Assembly: GCA_965140765.1 (NCBI GenBank)
Contig: OZ223309.1
Location: forward strand, 3,224,001-3,288,000
Length of the DNA: 64,000 nt
Direction of reading: 5' to 3'
Source: Sunxiuqinia sp963678245
Lineage (GTDB): Bacteria > Bacteroidota > Bacteroidia > Bacteroidales > Prolixibacteraceae
The notes under the pieces were generated by a model. The model searched no databases, was not told the origin of the DNA, and saw nothing but the letters and a program-made list of their open reading frames with translations. Position numbers and translations under genes: made by a program. How positions within the stretch are numbered: the stretch's first letter is position 1; each line of letters starts with the position of its first letter. This document shows positions 1-8,821 of this stretch, in pieces.

Positions 1-687
1 TCCTTGCAACAACTTACGCACACGCTCCGGGTTATCAACTCCTGGAAGTTCGACCAAAATACGACCTGCTGTTTGCAACATCTGTACATTAGGCTGTGCA
101 ACACCAAAGCGGTCAATACGCGTACGAATAATATTGAATGAATTTTCAATTGCTGCATTCGTTTCCTGACGAATTACATCCAATACTTCGGCATTGGTTG
201 AATTGTATTTCACTTTATCTTTCAACTCAAGCGTGTTGAAAATCGCTGCTAAACGAGCATTTGGATCCGTTTCGTCGAACGCGCGACCAAATAATGTCAC
301 GAAATCTTCCTGACTATCGCGTTGCAATTCCTGTGCGCGTTTAATTGCTGCATTAAATGTGGTATCGGTACTGTAGTTCGAGAGAGACTTGATTAAGTCA
401 ACAACAGAAACTTCAAGCGTTACGTTCATACCACCTTTAAGGTCAAGCCCTAGGTTCATCTCTAGCGCTTTTACATCCTTATAGGTATAGCTTTTTAACC
501 CTAACAGGTTGTAAACCTCTTCACCTGAAATTGAATCCAGATAATTACGTTCTTTTACGGGGTCGCCCTGTGCGAACTCCTCAGCATTACGTTCTACCTG
601 CCGAGCTTTATAAGTAAAAGTGAGCTGGTAAACACAAACCAAAGCCAATAAAATGGCAAAAGTTCTGATTAATCCTTTGTTTTGCAT
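1..687 (-). CDS. secDF: Protein translocase SecDF, N-terminal part (cut by window edge)
   Basis: The reading frame starts at an ATG ending at 687 and stays open for 229 codons to the window edge. SecD/SecF are membrane proteins that use the proton gradient to help pull secreted proteins through the Sec channel. The visible part has a first membrane segment at about residues 8-26 and the family-typical LGLDLKGG motif at residues 79-86. A periplasmic region with the RIDRFGVAQPNVQ stretch follows, close to the edge. Bacteroidota usually carry SecD and SecF fused in one protein of about 1000 residues. Only the SecD start is seen here, so the fusion is inferred. The SecD identification is certain. 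Confidence 0.93.
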   Translation of the reverse strand, partial: MQNKGLIRTFAILLALVCVYQLTFTYKARQVERNAEEFAQGDPVKERNYLDSISGEEVYNLLGLKSYTYKDVKALEMNLGLDLKGGMNVTLEVSVVDLIKSLSNYSTDTTFNAAIKRAQELQRDSQEDFVTLFGRAFDETDPNARLAAIFNTLELKDKVKYNSTNAEVLDVIRQETNAAIENSFNIIRTRIDRFGVAQPNVQMLQTAGRILVELPGVDNPERVRKLLQG

Positions 688-807
688 TTGTCTAAAATTT
701 AGATTTTATGTATCTATTTAATCTTTAAAATGAATTCGAAAACGGAGCCGAAAAACGGCCAATTGAAAATAGAATGAGTTAATAGAAAGAGACTTGACTA
801 ACAGAAA

Positions 808-1227
808 TTAGGCAATATAAGGGGTATCGTCGGAACTGAAATGATGACAAATCATGAATTTCCGAAAGTGAACCATCAGGTTTTGCGGCGAACGTTCTTT
901 TAACGATTCGGCCTTTAAAACATGAAAAGTTTTGCGATTGTGAAAAGCAGCCAAAAACTTATCGTTACCGATAGTGAATAATATTTTTGAAACTAAGCAG
1001 TTATTTCCTGAACGAATTTTATAGCTACTGACCGAGTTGTAAACGAACATCTGAGACATGTTCACATGATGCTTAGATGCATCTTGCTGTTGATCGGCAT
1101 GCTGTTCAGGGAGCTGATCATGACAACGATCAAAAATATACGCACCACCAATTACTAAAACAAAGAGCAATAGGCGAACAATAAATCTTCGTGATATGTC
1201 AAATTTAGCTTTCAAAATTTTCTTCAA
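808..1227 (-). CDS. Small single-span membrane protein of unknown function
   Basis: This 139-residue frame has a basic N-terminus (MKKILKAKFDISRRF) and one hydrophobic segment at about residues 15-32. A polar, Gln/His-rich region follows, probably exported, with two cysteines at about residues 77 and 127. I do not recognise a family. It lies between the secDF start and a retropepsin-like gene, all on the minus strand, with 120 bp to secDF and 159 bp to the upstream gene. The length, the plausible membrane anchor and the absence of a better frame on the other strand support a real gene. No function is proposed. Confidence 0.55.
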   Translation of the reverse strand: MKKILKAKFDISRRFIVRLLLFVLVIGGAYIFDRCHDQLPEQHADQQQDASKHHVNMSQMFVYNSVSSYKIRSGNNCLVSKILFTIGNDKFLAAFHNRKTFHVLKAESLKERSPQNLMVHFRKFMICHHFSSDDTPYIA

Positions 1228-1386
1228 CAGGTCGCAAATATATTCATTTTTATGAAACGATTGCGAATAATTCGGTGCAAATTTAAACTGAAATGCGACT
1301 AAGCTCCATCATCATATCGTGCTCACGAACAGTACAATCCAAATCAGTCTACCGGTATTAGAGAAGGTGTTTTAAAACAATTACGG

Positions 1387-1821
1387 TTATTTTCGGGGTC
1401 TTGAAAATGAGATTGTCTCATATTTATAGTCGATCACACACTGAAACTTTTTCAAAAGATCACTTCCCAGCAGTCCACAAATGCGAACATCGCGGTATTT
1501 TTGATAGATTTCATTTACATGGTCTAAATCAATCAAAGCCACTTTCTGATCTTTTACTTTCAGTTTGCCAAAAGCCATGTAGCGTAATTCTCCTACTGAT
1601 GTTTCAACCATGCCTTCGCTAATTCCAGCACTCTGGTATTCCTCATTATGGGCAGGTTCAACCTGAGTACAGTATTGCGATAGACTTTTATCAAACACTG
1701 TTTTCGAGGCTCCCGTATCTATGATCCAGTATGCCTCTTCTCCATCTTCAAATTTCCCTTGCACCAACAAGTGGTAATTATGATACTCTAACTCGACTAA
1801 CTCAATGGATATTTTTGCCAT
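1387..1821 (-). CDS. Retropepsin-like aspartic protease family protein
   Basis: This 144-residue protein carries the retroviral-type aspartic protease signature. DTGAS is at residues 35-39 (catalytic Asp35), followed by the hydrophobic-hydrophobic-Gly element GLLG at 116-119. A single copy of the motif in so short a protein implies that it would act as a homodimer, as retropepsins do. There is no signal peptide or membrane segment, so it is probably cytoplasmic. Substrates of these bacterial proteins are mostly unknown. It is separated from the upstream mdh by a strong terminator, so it is probably transcribed on its own. Activity is inferred from the motifs only. Confidence 0.8.
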   Translation of the reverse strand: MAKISIELVELEYHNYHLLVQGKFEDGEEAYWIIDTGASKTVFDKSLSQYCTQVEPAHNEEYQSAGISEGMVETSVGELRYMAFGKLKVKDQKVALIDLDHVNEIYQKYRDVRICGLLGSDLLKKFQCVIDYKYETISFSRPRK

Positions 1822-1825
1822 AAAT

Positions 1826-1860
1826 CTAAAAAAAATGCCTCTACAAAGTGCAGAGGCATT
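1826..1860 (-). terminator. Rho-independent terminator of mdh
   Basis: A perfect 9-bp stem is formed by 1834-1842 and 1852-1860 with a 9-nt loop. Read on the minus strand it is followed by a run of eight T (1835 down to 1828). It begins 27 bp after the mdh stop codon. Confidence 0.85.
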
Positions 1861-1887
1861 AAATATAGTGTAATTAAATTCGATTTT

Positions 1888-2814
1888 CTAAGCTTCGAGC
1901 AAAGCATTTACTTTGCGAACTCCTTCGGCACTGGAAGCCAGTTTTTCTTTTTCAGCGTCGGTAAGTGAAATCTCAACGATTTTTTCAATTCCGTTTTTAC
2001 CTAAAATACAAGGAACTCCTAACGAAATGTCGTTTAATCCAAATTCACCTTCCAATAAAGCAGAACATGGGAATAATTTCTTCGAATCAAGAGCAATTGC
2101 TTTGACCAACTCTGAAACTGCAGCTCCCGGTGCATACCATGCACTCGTTCCTAATAATTTAGTCAATGTAGCACCACCAACTTTAGTCGCTTCAACAACT
2201 TCGCTCATTTGCTCTTCAGAAAGGAATTCAGAAACAGGAACACTGTTGCGTACCGCTTTATCGATTAATGGAACCATTCCGGTGTCAGAATGACCACCGA
2301 TTACCATTCCTTCAACATCAGACTGAGGACAAGCCAAGGCTTCGGCCAACCGGTATTTGAAACGAGCGCTATCCAATGCTCCCCCCATTCCGATAATGCG
2401 GTTTTTAGGTAATCCTGTTGCTTTGTGTGCCAGGTAAGCCATCGTATCCATTGGGTTACTAACAACAATTAAAATAACGTCCGGAGAATGTTTGATTAAA
2501 TTCTCAGCAACTGTCTTAACAATTCCTGCATTAATGCCAATCAATTCTTCCCTTGTCATTCCTGGTTTACGAGGAATACCACTGGTAATAACAGCGACAT
2601 CGCTACCTGCTGTTTTGGAATAATCGCCTGTTGTTCCTGTAATAGCAGAATCAAATCCATTTAATGACGCAGTTTGCATCAAATCCATTGCTTTACCTTC
2701 GGCAAAACCTTCTTTGATATCAATCAAGACAATCTCATCAGCGAAATCTTTAATTGCGATATATTCAGCACAACTGGCACCTACTGCACCTGCACCTACA
2801 ACTGTAACTTTCAT
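1888..2814 (-). CDS. mdh: Malate dehydrogenase
   Basis: This 308-residue NAD-dependent enzyme interconverts malate and oxaloacetate in the TCA cycle. The Rossmann nucleotide-binding motif GAGAVGAS is at residues 7-14. The SGIPRKPGMTREEL active-site loop, the MGGALDSARF substrate-binding segment and the catalytic histidine in GGHSDTGMVPL are all present. Length and motifs match the LDH-like MDH group common in Bacteroidota. The gene is flanked by a good terminator downstream and a TAnnTTTG promoter element upstream, so it is probably monocistronic. A lactate dehydrogenase is the main alternative, but the loop pattern fits malate better. Confidence 0.95.
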   Translation of the reverse strand: MKVTVVGAGAVGASCAEYIAIKDFADEIVLIDIKEGFAEGKAMDLMQTASLNGFDSAITGTTGDYSKTAGSDVAVITSGIPRKPGMTREELIGINAGIVKTVAENLIKHSPDVILIVVSNPMDTMAYLAHKATGLPKNRIIGMGGALDSARFKYRLAEALACPQSDVEGMVIGGHSDTGMVPLIDKAVRNSVPVSEFLSEEQMSEVVEATKVGGATLTKLLGTSAWYAPGAAVSELVKAIALDSKKLFPCSALLEGEFGLNDISLGVPCILGKNGIEKIVEISLTDAEKEKLASSAEGVRKVNALLEA

Positions 2815-2856
2815 AATGGTAGTTTTTTAATTTTTGATAATATATTAAACGGCAGA

Positions 2857-2864
2857 CAAAGATA
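2857..2864 (-). promoter_or_regulatory. Candidate Bacteroidota -7 element for mdh
   Basis: On the minus strand this reads TATCTTTG, an exact match to the TAnnTTTG -7 consensus of Bacteroidota. It lies about 43 bp upstream of the mdh start. The -33 TTTG element is not convincing. Confidence 0.45.
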
Positions 2865-3040
2865 AAAGGTATTTCTAAAATCCCTAGAAAAACGGCTGCG
2901 CATTAACAATTTAATAACCATTCAATGAAGCATTTCTGTGAATATAAGTTGGGACTGAGTAATGCTCAAACTGAAAGAGATAAAACATAAGAATACAACG
3001 ATAAAAATCCCTTATCACATTGATTATTTCACTCTTTATC

Positions 3041-4270
3041 TTAGTTTTTTTCCGGAGCAGATAGCAAAATTCGATCCCCTTCGTTCAAACCATTCAGGAT
3101 AGCAACCATTCCATCATTTTCGGCTCCCACTTCCACGGGTTGTCGGATTACCGCACCTCCCTGCTTCAGGAAAACAGCCGACTGCACACTGTCTGAAAAC
3201 ACTGCCTGACTTGGAATTAGTATCTGATTTTCATAATGATCAAAAACAATATGATTCATACAGGTCATTCCAGGCTTTAAATCTTCATCGTTATTTTCAA
3301 ACCGAACAATCACCTTAAACACCTTCATATCAACCCCTTGATGATCCTCCCCAATTGAAGCGATATAGATGACTTCCCCGTAATATGATTTTTCAGAGAG
3401 CGCATCAATTGTTATTGAAACACTATCCCCTTTCTGAATCTTAGAAATATCAATCTCCTTTACATAGGTTTCTGAAATAACTGACGACATATCCGGCAAC
3501 GTGGCAATCAGAGGGCGCCAAGTGCTAATTTCATCATCTTTTGAGTACTTGGATCCATCCCAATTGGTACCCAGCATCACAATTCCATCTTGTGGCGTTG
3601 TAATTCTGGTTGAACTCAATGCTTTTTGATAACGGGCAATAAAATCATCCAGTTCCTTTACTCTTCTTTCCAACCTAAAAACCCTCATTTTCAGTCGGTT
3701 TTGTTCCAAAAGGTAATCTCTCCTCTTTTTCTCTAAAGCAATTTCCGCTTTTTGGTAGGCCATCTGAGTTTTACGTTGATAGGCTCCTGACTCATATTTC
3801 GACTGCTCCAGATCAATTTTATTATATTCAAGATCGAGCAAAGCATTTGTTATCTCCTGCCGCTTTTGCGTTAAGGTAACCGTGCTGTCAATTCGAACAT
3901 TTTTAAGGTCAGCATCTGCTCTTTCTTTATCCTGCATCCGATCCCGCATCCGATTAGAGAGTTCAGTTTGATCGAGTTGTGCAATGTAATCACCTTTTTT
4001 AACAATCTTTCCTTCCTCAACCATATCCACAATCTTTATCTGCCAAATCCGAAGGTCACGATCTCGAATGACCAGTGGAATATTGATTTCAGTCGCTTTC
4101 TCTCCTTTCACCTCCCCAACAGTTTCAACTACAGCGTCCAAGTTCCCTCGCTTAACGACAAATGTTTTCCCTTGCGCCCCCAGATCTCCATCAAACACCC
4201 AAAAGACGATGATGGCGAGTAACAGGACAGCTGGAACTCCCCAAACTATTATCTTTTTATTCTTTTTCAT
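3041..4270 (-). CDS. HlyD-family periplasmic adaptor, distal copy of the efflux operon
   Basis: This 409-residue membrane-fusion protein has an N-terminal membrane anchor (about residues 6-24). It continues with a lipoyl-type half motif, a long charged coiled-coil hairpin (about 110-220), a second lipoyl half and beta-barrel domains ending at LSAPEKN. Such adaptors link an inner-membrane transporter to a TolC-type channel. It is the last gene of a minus-strand operon, 5 bp after the TolC-like gene. It is clearly paralogous to the adaptor at 7173-8564: both share an IAT(L/I)PDM segment followed by a YxxEIDIS segment. The cargo is unknown. Confidence 0.88.
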   Translation of the reverse strand: MKKNKKIIVWGVPAVLLLAIIVFWVFDGDLGAQGKTFVVKRGNLDAVVETVGEVKGEKATEINIPLVIRDRDLRIWQIKIVDMVEEGKIVKKGDYIAQLDQTELSNRMRDRMQDKERADADLKNVRIDSTVTLTQKRQEITNALLDLEYNKIDLEQSKYESGAYQRKTQMAYQKAEIALEKKRRDYLLEQNRLKMRVFRLERRVKELDDFIARYQKALSSTRITTPQDGIVMLGTNWDGSKYSKDDEISTWRPLIATLPDMSSVISETYVKEIDISKIQKGDSVSITIDALSEKSYYGEVIYIASIGEDHQGVDMKVFKVIVRFENNDEDLKPGMTCMNHIVFDHYENQILIPSQAVFSDSVQSAVFLKQGGAVIRQPVEVGAENDGMVAILNGLNEGDRILLSAPEKN

Positions 4271-4275
4271 GCCTT

Positions 4276-5763
4276 CTAATTTTTCAGAATCTCATCATAT
4301 TCTTCAGTCAACGGTTCATCGTTCGCAAAATCATAAAGCGTTAACCTCCGAATAGAATAATAATAATCCCAATAAGCATTGAGTGCTAAAACATAGTCCT
4401 TCCGGGCTTGCTCCAAGTCATTGCGAGCCTGATTTAGATTAATAACATCCACTTTCCCGATCAGAAACCGCTGAAAGGTTACCTCAAATCCTTTTTGTGC
4501 TACCGTATCGGCCAAAGCTGCATTTCGGACCTGATCTCCCTGCAAATTGAACTCCATGACGGTTTGTACAATATCCTGTTCAAAATCAATTCGAGCCTGC
4601 CTCACTGTTGCCTTTACAACCTCCCGACTATATTCAGCCATTTGATACCGTCCTTTCCGTCGTCCCCAATCAACAATAGGAATATTTACCCCGAGCCTAA
4701 AACGCTGACTACGATCCGGATCATCATATACATTCTCAAGCTCTTTCGCTGACTGATCCAATCCATATAGTGCATAAATACTCGTATTCAAGCCAATTTC
4801 TGACTTTGCTTCGGCCACCTGTCGATCTTCTTGCAGCAATTGCTGTTGTTGATTTAAAATCTCCGGATTATTATCCAAAGCTTGTGCAATTGCTTCGCCT
4901 GCCTTTACTTCCAATTTTGGTATCTCGCTAGGTACAATGCAAGAAACCTTCGTGTTTTTATCCAACCCTAAAAATGAATTGAGCTCAGCCTGTGCACGCA
5001 ACAATCCCAACTTTGTCGTATTTAGAGCCTGCTCAGCTCTTAGTTGACTCAATTGCAAGTTCAGCAACTCGTCCTGGGTAACAGTTCCTACCTGAAATCG
5101 TCCCTGACCAATTTTATAAAGTGTATCAGCACTCGCCTTATTATTTTCTGCAATCGATAAATTAATTTCCGCTGATACTAAGTTAAAAAATCGTCGAGTG
5201 GCTTTTATCGAAAGATTTTCCCTCGACTCAATAAACACTTTTTTAGCTTTCTCATACTTCAAAGGTTCAATTTTTGCTTCCCAACGCAAGCGGTTGTAAC
5301 CGTTCAATTCCTGCTGATATCCAATACTAATTGGAGTTGACTGGTACGAATTATTCTTATCACCATTCAGGTTTTTCACCATCCCCAATTCTGAGCGCAA
5401 AAACAATCTTCCACCGGTTAAAGCCACATTCTGATTCAATGACAAACCAAAATCCGCATTCAGATATTCGCGTTGTACATATTCTTCTTCATTGGTCTGA
5501 AAATTATATTCTCTGTTACGATACCGATTAAAATCAAGAGGAGTTGCCTCTAAACTTAAACTTGGCAACCTGTCGGCCTTGAAATATCGAAATTCCCAAT
5601 AACTGGCGCGAAACATGTTTTCATTACGAAAAGCATCCAACGATTGAGAAGAGGCCAGTTCAATAACATCTTCCAGCGACAATTTTAACTGCTTGTCTTG
5701 TCCTTTTGTTGACTGACCAATTAGAACCGTAAATAATATTGAAAGTAAATATTTTGATTTCAT
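4276..5763 (-). CDS. TolC-family outer-membrane efflux protein
   Basis: This 495-residue protein has a signal peptide (about residues 1-21, ending TKG-Q) and the duplicated outer-membrane-efflux-protein pattern. Two halves rich in long amphipathic helices (LNLQLSQLRAEQALN and LNQARNDLEQARKDY) would form the periplasmic tunnel, with beta-strand hairpins between them. It would be the exit duct for the adaptor/permease complex encoded around it. It lies 16 bp after the FtsX-type permease gene and 5 bp before the second adaptor. The substrate cannot be read from the sequence. Confidence 0.88.
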   Translation of the reverse strand: MKSKYLLSILFTVLIGQSTKGQDKQLKLSLEDVIELASSQSLDAFRNENMFRASYWEFRYFKADRLPSLSLEATPLDFNRYRNREYNFQTNEEEYVQREYLNADFGLSLNQNVALTGGRLFLRSELGMVKNLNGDKNNSYQSTPISIGYQQELNGYNRLRWEAKIEPLKYEKAKKVFIESRENLSIKATRRFFNLVSAEINLSIAENNKASADTLYKIGQGRFQVGTVTQDELLNLQLSQLRAEQALNTTKLGLLRAQAELNSFLGLDKNTKVSCIVPSEIPKLEVKAGEAIAQALDNNPEILNQQQQLLQEDRQVAEAKSEIGLNTSIYALYGLDQSAKELENVYDDPDRSQRFRLGVNIPIVDWGRRKGRYQMAEYSREVVKATVRQARIDFEQDIVQTVMEFNLQGDQVRNAALADTVAQKGFEVTFQRFLIGKVDVINLNQARNDLEQARKDYVLALNAYWDYYYSIRRLTLYDFANDEPLTEEYDEILKN

Positions 5764-5779
5764 GATTCTTGTTTTCGGG

Positions 5780-7159
5780 TTAATAACGGAGTGATTCTAC
5801 CGGATCTTTTTCAGCTGCCTGTTTCGCAGGAAGGTAACCAAATATGATACCAACGGCGGCAGATACCCCAAAGGCAATAACAATGCTGAAAAGCGAAACA
5901 ATGGTTTTGATATCGAAAATAGCGGTGATCATTTGGGAGAGGATAACTCCCAGAATGATTCCAATAATTCCTCCAAAAACGCTGATTAAAGTAGATTCGG
6001 ATAAAAATTGAACAATGATGTCTTTTTGAGATGCACCAATAGCCTGTCGGGTGCCAATCTCGCGTATTCGTTCCATTACCGAAGCCAGCATAATATTCAT
6101 AATTCCAATTCCACCCACAATCAGAGAAATACCGGCAATTGCACCAAGCACCACATTAAAAATATTTTTAGTCCGTTGTTGTTGCTTCAGCAGTAACTCA
6201 GGGATCGTCACCTCAAAATCATACATATCGGAGTGACGCCGATACAACATTCGTTTAACAATATTGGCAGTTTCACTTAATTGTTCAGTCTCTTTGACCT
6301 GAAGGATAATCTTGCTTAACTGATTTAAATTTCCATCATTATCATTGCTCGAACCTCCATCGCTTCCCGATCCCATTCCAACTATCACCATACCACCACC
6401 ATCTTGCTTCGAATTGGCTTTTTCAACCTCATCAGCACGAATAAGCGATCGGTTTTTAAATCGCAATAATACGGTTTGAACGGGCACGAAAATTTTATTG
6501 TCAGAGCTACTAATCCCCATTTCATCGGAAGCAGAAGTTGTAAAATCCCTCTTTTCAACCACCCCAATAACTTTCAACCAAATTTTCCCACACTTAATAC
6601 TCTTTCCAACAGGGTTTTCTTGTTTAAAAAAGACGCTTTTGATATTATCTCCGATAAGACAAACGGGCTGTCCCATTTCGCTTTGTGTTTGGCTAAATAT
6701 TTCTCCCGCCTGTAAACCGATACTAAACAGTTCGAAATAACTTTCATCCACTCCCTCTAACACAACCGGATTGCTCTTACCATTGAGAATAGCCGAGTAA
6801 TTAAACGATATAACCGGGCTTACTTTATCTACAGAAGGAATCACTTCCGAAATTGCTTGCGCATCAAGCAAACTCAAACCTTTACTGAACTTCGACCGAC
6901 GTGCCCCGGAATCATCGCCCGATTTTGATCCACTGCCTTCAACACTAACTGAAGTTGGAGTAACAACAATATTATTTACACCAACCATCTTTATTTGTTC
7001 CAGAATCTCTTGCTCTGCTCCCTTACCAATGGCCATCATACTAATGACGGCTGCCACACCAAAAATAATTCCCAGGGCAGTTAGCATTGACTTTAAACGA
7101 TTATCGAAAATTGCTTCAATTCCGATGATAATATCATGAAAGTAACGTTCTATCCACAT
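5780..7159 (-). CDS. MacB/FtsX-type ABC transporter permease without ATPase domain
   Basis: This 459-residue permease has a first membrane helix (about 22-45), a periplasmic MacB-type core domain and three C-terminal membrane helices (about 335-360, 388-410, 420-445). The FtsX family signature MERIREIGTRQAIGA is present. True MacB begins with a nucleotide-binding domain. None is present here and none is encoded in the operon, so the ATPase must come from elsewhere. A glycine/serine/aspartate-rich stretch at about residues 248-278 interrupts the periplasmic domain. Neighbours are an adaptor 13 bp upstream and a TolC-like gene 16 bp downstream. Family assignment is firm; the exported substrate is unknown. 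Confidence 0.88.
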   Translation of the reverse strand: MWIERYFHDIIIGIEAIFDNRLKSMLTALGIIFGVAAVISMMAIGKGAEQEILEQIKMVGVNNIVVTPTSVSVEGSGSKSGDDSGARRSKFSKGLSLLDAQAISEVIPSVDKVSPVISFNYSAILNGKSNPVVLEGVDESYFELFSIGLQAGEIFSQTQSEMGQPVCLIGDNIKSVFFKQENPVGKSIKCGKIWLKVIGVVEKRDFTTSASDEMGISSSDNKIFVPVQTVLLRFKNRSLIRADEVEKANSKQDGGGMVIVGMGSGSDGGSSNDNDGNLNQLSKIILQVKETEQLSETANIVKRMLYRRHSDMYDFEVTIPELLLKQQQRTKNIFNVVLGAIAGISLIVGGIGIMNIMLASVMERIREIGTRQAIGASQKDIIVQFLSESTLISVFGGIIGIILGVILSQMITAIFDIKTIVSLFSIVIAFGVSAAVGIIFGYLPAKQAAEKDPVESLRY

Positions 7160-7172
7160 AATTCAAATCGAT

Positions 7173-8564
7173 TTAGTTTACTTTCATATTCTTCATCATC
7201 CCCGGAGTCGCACCCATTGGTTGTTGAGGATCTTTCGAGTTCTTTTCAAATTCAGCTTTTGCTTGATCTTCTGCAGCTTTTTGTGCTTCCCTCTCCTTCA
7301 ATATTTTAGCATAAACATCAAGTCCATCATAGTCCAACTGCTCCGCGTTTTCCGGAGTTGAAAGATAAACATGATCATTTTCATTCAACCCATCGCGAAT
7401 TAAAATGGAGTTCGCGTTGGCATCGCCCAGCGAAACAATCTGCTTAACCGGATCGCCTCGCTTTTCTTTAAATACATATTGAAGGCTGTCATTTGAATAA
7501 ACCGATTCCTGTGGTATAAACAAGGTGTCTTTTATGGTTTTAGCCCGAATAACATTGCTGGTGGTCATGGCTGGTCGCAAATCCGGATCTTCATCAAATA
7601 TTTTAATTTTTACTTCAAATACCTTGGCATCACTGTTTAGCATATTCTGACCAATATTCGCCATCGATATTACTTCGCCTGCTAGTTCCTTTTCAGGGAA
7701 AGCATCAACCCCAACCTTTACCGGCAATCCTACTTTTACTTGCGAAATATCAATCTCGTTGATGTAGGTTCGTGAAATTAAATTGGTCATGTCTGGAATT
7801 GTGGCAATAACTGGATCCCACATCGTAACGCGCGATCCCACTTTAGTAACTCCTCCAAATCCTTGCTTAAAATAAGTGAGTAAGCCTTTTTTTGGTGAAT
7901 AAATATCTAACGAATTATATAAAACATCCAGCTCCTTCAACCGATCATTAATTTGGCGGTAATTAATAAACCTTCGGGTTACCTTATTTTCTTCTTGTTC
8001 TCGCTTTAACTTATAGGCATTTTTTTCTTGCTCGTATTTGCGCGATGCCTTGTCGTGATCCATTTTGGCCTTTTTTTGAACAGAGGGAGACTCATAGATT
8101 GACTCATCCATAACAATGCGCTTTTCTTCTAAATCAAGTTCTGCATTAATAATTGCATCTCGCTGATTACTTAGGTTTAGATTCGAATCAATTTTGGCAT
8201 CCTGAAGTTCTGTCAGTGCTTTATCTAATTCGTCTTGAGCTGCTTTAATCTGTTCCTCAACCGCCTTGTGGTCGAGCGTACCGACGTAGTCACCTGAATC
8301 GACATAAGTTCCCTCTTCAACAAGGTCGGTAATTGTCAATTCATAAATCCGCAGACTACGATCTTTCATTTTTTCCGGAATGGTAATATTCTCAGAGTTT
8401 TCAGATTCTAATTCTCCTGATGAGTAAATTTTCACTTCAAATGAGCCGCGTTCTACTGGAACAATAATGTCATTGTCAACCTTGTCGCTACTCTGAAAAA
8501 TAAAAAATAGAATGATTAGTAAAACAGGAATAAGAGCAATCAGAATGATTTTTCTGTTTTTCAT
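7173..8564 (-). CDS. HlyD-family periplasmic adaptor, first gene of the efflux operon
   Basis: This 463-residue membrane-fusion protein has an N-terminal membrane helix (about 6-24), a lipoyl-like segment, a long coiled coil (about 95-205) and barrel domains. The C-terminal extension is Lys/Ala/Glu-rich and then Met/Pro-rich (GATPGMMKNMKVN); the second adaptor lacks it. As the first gene of the four-gene operon it probably defines the promoter-proximal end. The MacA-like role is to stabilise the permease and contact the TolC-like channel. Having two different adaptors in one operon suggests a hetero-oligomeric ring or alternative complexes; this is inference. Confidence 0.88.
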   Translation of the reverse strand: MKNRKIILIALIPVLLIILFFIFQSSDKVDNDIIVPVERGSFEVKIYSSGELESENSENITIPEKMKDRSLRIYELTITDLVEEGTYVDSGDYVGTLDHKAVEEQIKAAQDELDKALTELQDAKIDSNLNLSNQRDAIINAELDLEEKRIVMDESIYESPSVQKKAKMDHDKASRKYEQEKNAYKLKREQEENKVTRRFINYRQINDRLKELDVLYNSLDIYSPKKGLLTYFKQGFGGVTKVGSRVTMWDPVIATIPDMTNLISRTYINEIDISQVKVGLPVKVGVDAFPEKELAGEVISMANIGQNMLNSDAKVFEVKIKIFDEDPDLRPAMTTSNVIRAKTIKDTLFIPQESVYSNDSLQYVFKEKRGDPVKQIVSLGDANANSILIRDGLNENDHVYLSTPENAEQLDYDGLDVYAKILKEREAQKAAEDQAKAEFEKNSKDPQQPMGATPGMMKNMKVN

Positions 8565-8761
8565 GGTTTTTTGCTGTTAGTAGTATTGGAATTTGTATGA
8601 TTAACATGTTAGAAAACGTTGCTGATTTGCAAAAGACCATTTTGAAATTATTTTTTTCGATAAGCTCCTCAATCAATAACTGCTCAATTTCATTTTATGA
8701 TCTGGGTTCCAATTTAAAACAATATTTATGCCAATTAAGCGAAACGAACATAAATTTCCTT

Positions 8762-8798
8762 AAAAAAATATAAAAGCACCGCCGAATGATACTTTTAT
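8762..8798 (-). terminator. Rho-independent terminator of glmM
   Basis: On the minus strand ATAAAAG (8798-8792) pairs with CTTTTAT (8776-8770), extended inward by C-G, A-T and G-U pairs around a loop containing TTCGG. A run of seven T follows (8768-8762). It starts 23 bp after the glmM stop. Confidence 0.7.
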
Positions 8799-8821
8799 AA
8801 AATTCTAGTTCCGTTAAACCC

